64,000 nucleotides of DNA from Janthinobacterium agaricidamnosum NBRC 102515 = DSM 9628 (GTDB lineage: Bacteria > Pseudomonadota > Gammaproteobacteria > Burkholderiales > Burkholderiaceae_D): assembly GCF_000723165.1 (NCBI RefSeq), contig NZ_HG322949.1:1357253-1421252 (forward strand). Reading direction: 5' to 3'. Below, in pieces: positions 54,012 through 64,000 of the stretch. Below the pieces are notes generated by a model. The model saw nothing but the letters and a program-made list of their open reading frames with translations, ran no database searches and was not told the DNA's origin. The first letter of the stretch is position 1. Every line of letters starts with the position of its first letter. A program made the translations under genes and the position numbers.

Positions 54012-54865
54012 TCACCCGATAAAGGAATCGAATTGCATATCGAATTCCTGCAACGCTTTTTGGGCATTTTGCATCTTCTTGCGGAATTCCGGACCGCGCT
54101 GCAAGGCCAGCCCGACCGCCAGTACGTCGATCACCACCAGGTAGGCCAGGCGCGCCGAAATCGGCGTGTACGGATCGGTGTTGAACACCAGGTCGATCGG
54201 GATCAGCACCGTCGCCAGGTCCGCCAGCGGCGTGCCGGACGGCGCCAGCACGATCACGTCGGCGCCGCCGCGGCGCGCCAGCTTGACCGAGCGCACCAGC
54301 GCCGGGCTGTTGCCGCGCTGCGAAATCGCGACCACCGCATCGCCGCTGCGCAACAGGGCCGCGGCGATGCTGTGGATGTTCGGGTCGGCGTAGGCCACCG
54401 TCGGCACGCCGGAGCGGAAGAATTTATGCTGCGCGTCGGCGGCCACGATGCCGGACGTGCCCTGGCCGTAAAACTCGATCTTGCTGGCGCGCGACAGGAT
54501 GTCGAGCGCGCGCTGGATCGCGTCCGGGTTCAGGTTGTTGCGCAAGTCGAGCAGGGTGTTGATCGAGCGGCTGCAAATCTTGTTGATCAAGTCCGCCGCC
54601 AGGTCGTCCTGCGCCGGTTGCTCGTTGGCGCCCGGCATCGCCAGCGCCAGGCCCTGCGCCAGTTTCAGCTTGAATTCATGCCAGCCGTCGTAGCCGAGGG
54701 TGCGGCAAAAGCGCACCACGGTCGGCTCCGACACTTGCGCGCTCCTGGCCAGCGCGGTGATGTTCTGGCTGACCGTCAAGCCCGGCTGTTCCAGTACCGC
54801 CAGCGCGACTTTTTTTTCCGATTTGGATAAGGAGTCGAGCTGGGTCCGGATCGAATCGAGCAGCA

Positions 54866-54866
<1 letters not shown>
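54012..54866 (-). CDS. hexR: HexR-type transcriptional regulator (RpiR family)
   Basis: This 284-aa protein has an N-terminal helix-turn-helix of the RpiR type (SLSKSEKKVALAVLEQPGLT, then ARSAQVSEPTVVRFCRTLGY) and a C-terminal SIS domain (EFYGQGTSGIVAADAQHKFF, GDAVVAISQRGNSPALVRSV) that in HexR binds 2-keto-3-deoxy-6-phosphogluconate. The ATG at 54866 overlaps the last base of zwf, so it is translationally coupled. The open frame continues upstream in zwf but the extension is unlike the family. Confidence 0.9.
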
Positions 54867-56338
<1,472 letters not shown>

Positions 56339-56468
56339 AATATGAGAGTCGTCGCAAAAGTAAAGGAGCAGGAATGGGTGCTGATCGAGGTGCCGCGTGC
56401 TTGCTGACGCCGCATCGCAGGCGCCTGCTTATGGCGCGCTTGGTCTGCAACGCCAGTTCAATCAATTG

Positions 56469-56483
56469 TGTAAATTTACTACG
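56469..56483 (-). promoter_or_regulatory. HexR-like operator 1 upstream of zwf
   Basis: The + strand reads TGTAAATTTACTACG, 13 of 15 matches to the near-palindrome TGTAATnnnAYTACA described for HexR operators in gammaproteobacteria. Confidence 0.6.
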
Positions 56484-56500
56484 CAGATACGTCAAATGCA

Positions 56501-56515
56501 AGAAATTTTACTACA
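56501..56515 (-). promoter_or_regulatory. HexR-like operator 2 upstream of zwf
   Basis: The + strand reads AGAAATTTTACTACA. Its complement, TGTAGTAAAATTTCT, shares a 14-base core with the site upstream of edd (TGTAGTAAAATTTCA). Confidence 0.7.
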
Positions 56516-56861
56516 TTACGTGACTGGACAGGTGATCCAGACGTGAATTCATTATATGCCGATCCACGGCAACAGGTTGCCGGGGTGGCTGGGGCTGTTT
56601 TGCGGTGGCGTAACGGCATGAGCAAGTTGTGATTTTCCTTAAGCCCCCACGTTTTTGCGCAACAGCAACAAGCTGTCGATTAATGCATGTCTCTGGGCAA
56701 GTTAAGATGATTGTCAGAATTAAAATACGTATAATCAAAGTACGTTATCGCTATCCATCCGGCGCCGCGCCATGCCCCGAACTTGCCTGTGCGTCGCCTT
56801 GCATGCAATCTGATCGCGCCGTTTTGCCGGCGCCATTTATACACGGTAGACAGGGGAAAAC

Positions 56862-57815
56862 ATGAGCACAATGCAACAAGACGTCGACGAACGCACCAGT
56901 CTGACCGGCAATAATAAATTCGAACTCTTCCTTTTCAAGCTGGGCACCAGCGACAACTCCAGCAGCCGCGAATTATTCGGCATCAATGTGTTCAAAGTCC
57001 GCGAGATCATGGAAATGCCGCAGATTACCTCGGTGGCCGGTTCGCATCCGCACATGCTGGGGGTGGTCAATATCCGCGGCCAGATCGTGCCGGTGATCGA
57101 CTTGCCGATGGCGGTCGGCTGCAAGAGCAATGGCCTGCGCATCTTGATGGTGACCGAATTCGCCCGCTCGACGCAGGCGTTCGCGGTGGAGGAAGTCGAT
57201 GAAATCGTGCGTCTCGAATGGAACCAGGTGTTGTCGGCCGAATCGACGGTCGGCGGCGGCTTGATCACCAGCATTGCGCGGCTCGACGGCGACACCGACA
57301 AGACCCGCCTGGCGCAAGTGCTGGATGTCGAACAGATCTTGCGCAATGTATTGCCGTCGAGCGAGCCCGACGTCGACAAGAGCAGTATCGGTCCGCAAGT
57401 CAGGCTGGCGGCCGGCGCGGTCATCCTGGCGGCCGACGATTCGGCGCTGGCGCGCTCGCTGATCGAGCAGGGACTCGATGCGATGGGCGTGCCCTTCATC
57501 ATGACCAAGACCGGCAAGGAAGCGTGGCTCAAGCTGCAGGCGCTGTCGGACCAGGCGCTTGCCGAAGGCAAGCACATCCGGGACAAGGTGGCGCTGGTGC
57601 TGACCGACCTGGAAATGCCGGAAATGGATGGCTTTACGCTGACCCGCAACATCAAGAGCGATACGCGGTTTGGCGGCATCCCGGTGGTGATCCATTCATC
57701 GCTGACCGGATCGACCAATGAAGATCACGTCAAAGGCGTCGGCGCCGACGGTTACGTGGCCAAATTCGTCGCCTCGGAGCTGGCCCAAACGATACGCAAA
57801 GTCCTTGCCGCCTGA
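56862..57815 (+). CDS. cheV: CheV-type chemotaxis coupling protein (CheW-receiver fusion)
   Basis: This 317-aa protein has an N-terminal CheW-like domain (ELFGINVFKVREIMEMPQIT, then HMLGVVNIRGQIVPVIDLPM) and a C-terminal receiver domain (ILAADDSALARSLIEQGLDA; phosphoacceptor Asp in LVLTDLEMPEMDGF; Lys in GYVAKFVASE). CheV couples receptors to the CheA kinase and can be adapted by phosphorylation. It sits alone among Entner-Doudoroff genes. Confidence 0.95.
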   Translation: MSTMQQDVDERTSLTGNNKFELFLFKLGTSDNSSSRELFGINVFKVREIMEMPQITSVAGSHPHMLGVVNIRGQIVPVIDLPMAVGCKSNGLRILMVTEFARSTQAFAVEEVDEIVRLEWNQVLSAESTVGGGLITSIARLDGDTDKTRLAQVLDVEQILRNVLPSSEPDVDKSSIGPQVRLAAGAVILAADDSALARSLIEQGLDAMGVPFIMTKTGKEAWLKLQALSDQALAEGKHIRDKVALVLTDLEMPEMDGFTLTRNIKSDTRFGGIPVVIHSSLTGSTNEDHVKGVGADGYVAKFVASELAQTIRKVLAA

Positions 57816-57820
57816 CTGAA

Positions 57821-57843
57821 ACCGGGGACATGTTGTCCCCGGT
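57821..57843. repeat. GGGGACA-type hairpin between cheV and the SMP-30 gene
   Basis: A perfect 10-bp stem (ACCGGGGACA with TGTCCCCGGT) with a three-base loop, between convergent genes. Same core as the repeats at 35050 and 40441. It may serve as a two-way terminator. Confidence 0.6.
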
Positions 57844-57859
57844 GCCTGGTTGACGGTCT

Positions 57860-58753
57860 TTAGCCGATGTATGGCGGCTCTTCGCGGCCGGCGACGTCGA
57901 CCCGCACCGACAGCACCCGTCCGGTCAGCGGATATTGCGCCTTCTCTTCGGCTGAACGGTTGTGGCTGGCGCTGGTGATATACAGCGTGCGCAAGTCGGG
58001 GCCGCCGAAGGCGACCATGGTCGGGCAGCGCAGCGGCAAGGCGATCTCGTTCAGGATGTCGCCGTTCGGTGCAATCTGCAATACCCGGCCGCCTTCGAAC
58101 ATGGCGCACCAGTAATTGCCCTGGCTATCGACCGCCGCGCCATCCGGCCGGCCGCCGTAGTGGTTCGCCTTGTCGGTCGAAAAACGCTGGAAGCTGGCGG
58201 CCGGTCCCAACGCGCCGCTGGCCGGATTAAAATCGTAGCGGTCGATGCGGTGGGTGGTGGTGTCGGCGTGGTACAGGCTGGTCCCGTCCGGGCTGAAGCC
58301 GAGGCCGTTCGACACGGTCATGCCGCCCGACCATGCCTTGCGGATCTTGCCCTTTTCCAGCACGAACATTTCCGCCGCCGGCTGGCTGCGCGGTTCGTAG
58401 ATGGTGCCGACCCAGAAACGCCCGGCCGGATCGACCTTGCCGTCGTTGAAGCGGGTGGTGGCCGTGTCGTACGGCGCATCGGTCAGCGGCGTCAAGTTGC
58501 CGGTGGCCGTGTCGAGGCGCGCAAAACCGCTGCGCAAGGCGACCACCAGGCCGCCGCCGCTGTGGCGCGCCAGCGCCGACGGTTCCGACGGCATGGTCCA
58601 TTGCTGGTGCTTGCCGTTTTTGGTGTCCAGCCGGTGCACCGCCTTGCCGTCGATATCGACCCAGTACAGCGCCGCTTCCTTGGCCAGCCATAGCGGCGAC
58701 TCGCCGACTTGCATGGCGCTATCCGAGACTACCTTGATTTCATTAATGGTCAT
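57860..58753 (-). CDS. SMP-30/gluconolactonase family sugar lactonase
   Basis: This 297-aa six-bladed beta-propeller protein matches the SMP-30/regucalcin family: VVSDSAMQVGESPLWLAKEA, WVDIDGKAVHRLDTKNGKHQ, RFNDGKVDPAGRFWVGTIYE, then NGLGFSPDGTSLYHADTTTH, which carry the metal ligands (Glu, Asn, Asp). It lies 10 bases after pgi on the same strand. Family members hydrolyse gluconolactone and other sugar lactones. No 6-phosphogluconolactonase (pgl) gene is in this locus, so a lactonase role here is plausible but unproven. Confidence 0.88.
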   Translation of the reverse strand: MTINEIKVVSDSAMQVGESPLWLAKEAALYWVDIDGKAVHRLDTKNGKHQQWTMPSEPSALARHSGGGLVVALRSGFARLDTATGNLTPLTDAPYDTATTRFNDGKVDPAGRFWVGTIYEPRSQPAAEMFVLEKGKIRKAWSGGMTVSNGLGFSPDGTSLYHADTTTHRIDRYDFNPASGALGPAASFQRFSTDKANHYGGRPDGAAVDSQGNYWCAMFEGGRVLQIAPNGDILNEIALPLRCPTMVAFGGPDLRTLYITSASHNRSAEEKAQYPLTGRVLSVRVDVAGREEPPYIG

Positions 58754-58763
58754 GTGACTCCGT

Positions 58764-60455
58764 TCAAAAAGCGTCTTTGGCGGCGCGCGCCAGCGCGATC
58801 AAGCCGTTGGTCGAGCTATCGTGCAATTCGGGGCGCGCCGCACCTTTCAATTCCGATTCGATTTTCTTGGCCAGTACCTTGCCCAGTTCCACGCCCCACT
58901 GGTCGAAGCTGTTGACGTCCCACAACACGCCTTGCACAAAGGTTTTATGTTCGTACAAGGCGATCAGCGCGCCCAAGGTGCTTGGCGTCAACTGGTCCAT
59001 CAAGATGGTGTTGCTCGGACGGTTGCCCGGGAACGTCTTGTGCGGCACCAGCGCCTCGATCTCGTCGACCGGCAAGCCCTGGGCTTGCAAGTCGGCCCGC
59101 ACTTCAGCGCCGGTCTTGCCGGTCATGAACGCTTCCGACTGGGCGAAGCAATTGGCCAGCAAGGCGTCGTGATGGCCCGGCAAGTCGTGGGTCGGGCGCA
59201 GCGCGGCGATGAAGTCGATCGGCACGATGTCGGTGCCTTGGTGCAGTAATTGGAAATAGGCGTGCTGGGCGTTGGTGCCGCAATCGCCCCAGATCACCGG
59301 ACCGGTCGGCACTTGCACGGTTTCACCGCCCTTGGTGACGCGCTTGCCGTTGCTTTCCATATCCAGTTGTTGCAGATAGGCGGCGAAACGGCTCAAGTCC
59401 TGGTGGTAGGCGGCGATCGAGACCGAACCGCAGTCGAGGAATTGGCGGTTCCAGAAACCGACCATGGCCAGTATCACCGGCATGTTGTGTTCCAGCGGCG
59501 CCTCGCGGAAATGGCGGTCCATCGCATGCGCGCCGGCCAGGAAGTCGCTGAAGTATTCGAAACCGACCGCCAGCGCCACCGCCAGGCCGATCGACGACCA
59601 TACCGAATAACGGCCGCCGACCCAGTCCCAGAACGGGAACATGTTTTCCGGATCGATGCCGAACGTCTTGATCGCTTCGGTATTGGTCGACACCGCGACA
59701 AAGTGCCTGGCCAGGTCGGCCGGCTGGCCGGCGCTGAGGAACCAGGCGCGCGCCGTATTGGCGTTGAGCATGGTTTCAGCGGTGACGAAGGTTTTCGAGG
59801 CGATGATGAACAGCGTGGTTTCCGGATTCACCCTGGCCAGCGCGGCGTCCATGTCGTGGCCGTCGACGTTCGAGACAAAATGCATTTCCAGGCCAGGATT
59901 GGCGTAGGAGCGCAAGGCCAGCACCGCCATTTTCGGACCCAGGTCGGAACCGCCGATGCCGATGTTGACGATGTCGGTGATCGGCTTGCCGGTGTAGCCC
60001 AGCCAGCTGCCGTTGCGCACCTGGTCGGTAAAACGTTTGACGCGGCTTAGTACTTGCTGCACGTCATTGTCGATATCCTGGCCATCGACGTTCAGCGTCG
60101 TGCCGCGCGGTGCGCGCAGCGCGGTATGCAGAACCGCCCGATGTTCGGTAAGATTGATTTTCTCGCCAGTGAACATGGCTTCGCGTTGCTGTTCAACGCC
60201 ACGTTCGCGCGCCAGTTCGATCAGCAAGCCGAGCGCGGTGCTGTCCAGGCGGTTTTTCGAATAGTCGAGAAACAGGCCGGCGGCGTCGACGCTCATTTCC
60301 TTGAAACGTTGCGGCTGATCGGCGAACAGCTGGCGCAGTTGCTGGTCCTGGTGTTCCTTGTAATACGATTGCAGTTTCAGGAAATTGCTGGCGGTATGGA
60401 TTGCTGGAGTATTGTCTGGCTGGCGCATGGTGGGCGGCATCGTGTTGGTGGACAA
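58764..60455 (-). CDS. pgi: Glucose-6-phosphate isomerase
   Basis: Pgi (563 aa) interconverts glucose-6-phosphate and fructose-6-phosphate. Signatures include VNIGIGGSDLGPKMAVLALR, ASKTFVTAETMLNANTARAW and the C-terminal NSFDQWGVELGKVLAKKIES. A HexR-like site lies 70 bases upstream. It forms a two-gene unit with the lactonase gene. Confidence 0.97.
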   Translation of the reverse strand: MSTNTMPPTMRQPDNTPAIHTASNFLKLQSYYKEHQDQQLRQLFADQPQRFKEMSVDAAGLFLDYSKNRLDSTALGLLIELARERGVEQQREAMFTGEKINLTEHRAVLHTALRAPRGTTLNVDGQDIDNDVQQVLSRVKRFTDQVRNGSWLGYTGKPITDIVNIGIGGSDLGPKMAVLALRSYANPGLEMHFVSNVDGHDMDAALARVNPETTLFIIASKTFVTAETMLNANTARAWFLSAGQPADLARHFVAVSTNTEAIKTFGIDPENMFPFWDWVGGRYSVWSSIGLAVALAVGFEYFSDFLAGAHAMDRHFREAPLEHNMPVILAMVGFWNRQFLDCGSVSIAAYHQDLSRFAAYLQQLDMESNGKRVTKGGETVQVPTGPVIWGDCGTNAQHAYFQLLHQGTDIVPIDFIAALRPTHDLPGHHDALLANCFAQSEAFMTGKTGAEVRADLQAQGLPVDEIEALVPHKTFPGNRPSNTILMDQLTPSTLGALIALYEHKTFVQGVLWDVNSFDQWGVELGKVLAKKIESELKGAARPELHDSSTNGLIALARAAKDAF

Positions 60456-60524
60456 GGTTGGGGACTGGAACGCAGGTGCTGCAAGCTTTCGTCGTCCGAA
60501 TTTGGTAATAGTACATCAAAAAAA

Positions 60525-60539
60525 GGTAATTTCACTACA
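60525..60539 (-). promoter_or_regulatory. HexR-like operator upstream of pgi
   Basis: The + strand reads GGTAATTTCACTACA, 14 of 15 matches to TGTAATnnnAYTACA, 70 bases upstream of the pgi start. Confidence 0.65.
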
Positions 60540-60703
60540 CTTTGATGCCGGAACAGGTGGGCGCCCTTGATTTTTTGCTGTTTTCGATGAGAAAACGGAT
60601 CTCCGCCAGATCACTGGGCCGACCCGGAAAGCGTCGATATTACTACTTTTTTCGATAAAAATGCCGCGTGGAGCAACATCAAAGCAAAACCTGCGTTGAA
60701 TTT

Positions 60704-60718
60704 TGTAGTAAAATTTCA
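60704..60718 (+). promoter_or_regulatory. HexR-like operator upstream of edd
   Basis: TGTAGTAAAATTTCA, 14 of 15 matches to TGTARTnnnAYTACA, 26 bases before the edd start, where it would overlap the transcription start. Confidence 0.7.
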
Positions 60719-60744
60719 TGAAACACATTTTTAAGGAAACCATC

Positions 60745-62658
<1,914 letters not shown>

Positions 62659-62659
62659 T

Positions 62660-63283
62660 ATGACAATGACCTTACTGGAAATTATGCGCACCTCGAGCGT
62701 GATCCCCGTGATCGCGATCGACGACCCTGAACACGCGGTACCGCTGGCGCGCGCGCTGGTGGCCGGCGGCATCCGGGTGCTGGAAGTAACGTTGCGCACC
62801 AAGCATGGCCTGGAAGCGATCCGCGCCATGTCGGCGGTGCCGGGCGCCATCGTCGGCGTCGGCACCCTGACCAAGCCTGAAGAATTCGTCGCCGCGCGCG
62901 ACGCCGGCGCGGTGTTCGGCGTGTCGCCGGGCCTGACCCCGGCCTTGATCGCCGCGGCGAAAAGCAGCGGCTTGCCGTTGTTGCCGGGTGTGATGACGCC
63001 GGGCGAAGTGATGGCCGCGCGTGAACATGGCTTCCAGCAATTGAAACTGTTCCCGGCGGTACCGGCTGGCGGCGTCGGCATGCTGAACGCGATTTACGGC
63101 CCGTTGCCGGACGTGACGTTCTGCCCGACCGGCGGCATTTCGCAAGAAACCGCCTCGCAATTCCTGGCGTGCAAAAACGTCGCCTGCGTCGGCGGTTCGT
63201 GGCTGACGCCGAAAGACGCGCTGCAATCGGGTAACTGGGACCGCATCACCCAGTTGGCGATGGCGGCCAGCGGCCTGCGTTAA
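62660..63283 (+). CDS. eda: KDPG aldolase
   Basis: Eda (207 aa) cleaves KDPG to pyruvate and glyceraldehyde-3-phosphate. The segment LEVTLRTKHGLEAIRAMSAV carries the catalytic Glu, and the Schiff-base Lys is in FQQLKLFPAVPAGGVGMLNA. FCPTGGISQETASQFLACKN follows. The gene lies one base after edd, and a strong terminator follows. Confidence 0.97.
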   Translation: MTMTLLEIMRTSSVIPVIAIDDPEHAVPLARALVAGGIRVLEVTLRTKHGLEAIRAMSAVPGAIVGVGTLTKPEEFVAARDAGAVFGVSPGLTPALIAAAKSSGLPLLPGVMTPGEVMAAREHGFQQLKLFPAVPAGGVGMLNAIYGPLPDVTFCPTGGISQETASQFLACKNVACVGGSWLTPKDALQSGNWDRITQLAMAASGLR

Positions 63284-63305
63284 TCCGCGCGTTTTGGCAT
63301 CCTGC

Positions 63306-63349
63306 GCCCGCCGCTATTTGACGACCGTCAAATAGCGGCGGGCGTTTTT
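63306..63349 (+). terminator. Strong terminator after eda
   Basis: A perfect 17-bp stem (63306-63322 with 63327-63343), a 4-base loop and then GTTTTT. It lies 22 bases past the eda stop. Confidence 0.92.
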
Positions 63350-63358
63350 CATTTTAAG

Positions 63359-63892
63359 ATGGTACGCATGAGTACACAGGCACGGCCGCTGACGCGCGGC
63401 GAAACGGCGATGGCGCGGCTGGTGTTCCGCGATGCGATCGATTACGCCAGGGTGCGGGTATGCAATCGCTCGTATCTGCCGTTCGGTTTGCAAAACCGCC
63501 ACACGGCGATCACGCCGAACGGCAACTTATATTTCCGCGACCCGGAATACCGCGCCGATTTTTCACGCGACGATGTGCGCGGCAAGCTGTTCTTCATGCA
63601 TGAAATGGTGCATGTGTGGCAGTGGCAACTCGGTTATCCCGTCATGTGGCGCGGCTTGTGCCTGGCGTTGAAGGGGGGATATTTCAGGCGGCGCGCGTAT
63701 CGCTACGATGCGGCGGCGGCTGGTCGGCCCTTGTCCAGTTTTAATATGGAACAGCAGGGCGATATCATTGCGCATTATTTTGCTGCGCAACATCTGGGAT
63801 TGGCCCGCTATGCGGCCAGCTTGCCGTTTTTAAACAGTGTGCTGGCCGATTTTTTGCGTGCGCCGGGCGATATCGACTTGTTGCCGCGCTAA
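63359..63892 (+). CDS. Small zinc-metalloprotease-like protein (HExxH), unknown function
   Basis: This 177-aa protein has the HExxH zinc-protease motif in KLFFMHEMVHVWQWQLGYPV. The flanking sequence resembles proteins sometimes annotated as Vgr-related, with no signal peptide seen. The start is either 63359 or the ATG at 63368 (MSTQARPLTRGE); neither has a good ribosome-binding site. The start comes only 10 bases after the eda terminator. Its stop codon TAA is immediately followed by a MITE-like element. Confidence 0.75.
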   Translation: MVRMSTQARPLTRGETAMARLVFRDAIDYARVRVCNRSYLPFGLQNRHTAITPNGNLYFRDPEYRADFSRDDVRGKLFFMHEMVHVWQWQLGYPVMWRGLCLALKGGYFRRRAYRYDAAAAGRPLSSFNMEQQGDIIAHYFAAQHLGLARYAASLPFLNSVLADFLRAPGDIDLLPR

Positions 63893-64000
63893 GAGCCTAT
63901 CCCAGTAGATGAATACGCCCTCTTCTGGCGCCCCTCAGTAGCGGGGACTGCGTTGATCGTCGTCGCGTGGCTCGCCACGCTTGCTCCTCACGCCTGGTCC
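63893..64000. mobile_element. MITE-like element, copy 2 (cut by window end)
   Basis: The left 108 bases of the same element as 52788-52945, with about 8 differences by my count, starting with GAGCCTATCCCAGTAG. It begins directly after the stop codon TAA (63890-63892). The right end is outside the window. Confidence 0.75.

Larger units (their letters stand above)
56339..56861. promoter_or_regulatory. Divergent zwf / cheV intergenic region
   Basis: About 523 bases between divergent zwf (-) and cheV (+). It holds two HexR-like sites (listed separately) on the zwf side. The part near cheV (56700-56760) is AT-rich with TATAAT at 56729-56734 as a possible -10 element. No convincing open frame is seen. 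Confidence 0.5.

Overview
This GC-rich window (roughly 60 % G+C by eye) looks like a chromosomal segment of a motile betaproteobacterium of the Oxalobacteraceae (Janthinobacterium, Duganella or Massilia type). The evidence is the flagellar gene order, the set of flagellins, the yicC-gmk-rpoZ-spoT block, the rph-rdgB-hemW block and an Entner-Doudoroff locus with HexR. The genus call is inference from gene content, not from a search. No tRNA, rRNA, CRISPR array or prophage was seen.

Flagellar region, 1-29.5 kb. The window opens inside flgK and continues with flgL (+). Two small genes of unknown role follow. Next comes a long leftward block: fliF-G-H-I-J-K, then fliL-M-N-O-P-Q-R, read from about 15.05 kb down to 3.7 kb. 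fliE is divergent (+). A second leftward block (21.6 to 15.8 kb) holds fliD, fliS, fliT, a second FliK-like gene, a FlhB C-domain-like gene and a YcgR-type c-di-GMP brake, with flaG just upstream. Four tandem flagellin genes (22.2-29.5 kb) lie upstream of flaG. I read sigma-28 type promoters before fliD and before three of the four flagellins. Those three also share a conserved leader that can fold. The remaining flagellin (24170-25738) has neither.

Signalling and housekeeping, 29.8-46.4 kb. An active-site-intact GGDEF diguanylate cyclase lies directly upstream of the flagellins. Next is a NarX/NarL-like soluble PAS histidine kinase and response regulator, with a membrane protein as a probable first gene of the operon. 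greB, the yicC-gmk-rpoZ-spoT operon, rph, rdgB, hemW, a TPR/transglutaminase-like lipoprotein, a secreted PHB-depolymerase-like esterase and a methyl-accepting chemotaxis protein follow.

Efflux and central carbon, 46.7-64 kb. A complete RND tripartite pump (membrane fusion lipoprotein, inner-membrane transporter, outer-membrane lipoprotein) is followed by a glucose-6-phosphate locus: zwf-hexR-tal, pgi with an SMP-30/gluconolactonase-like gene, and edd-eda. Near-palindromic sites resembling HexR operators lie before zwf (two), pgi and edd, so the locus looks like one HexR regulon. A cheV gene sits inside it. A 158-bp MITE-like element with 16-bp terminal inverted repeats lies exactly at the tal stop codon. 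A second copy, cut by the window end, lies exactly at the stop codon of the last gene.
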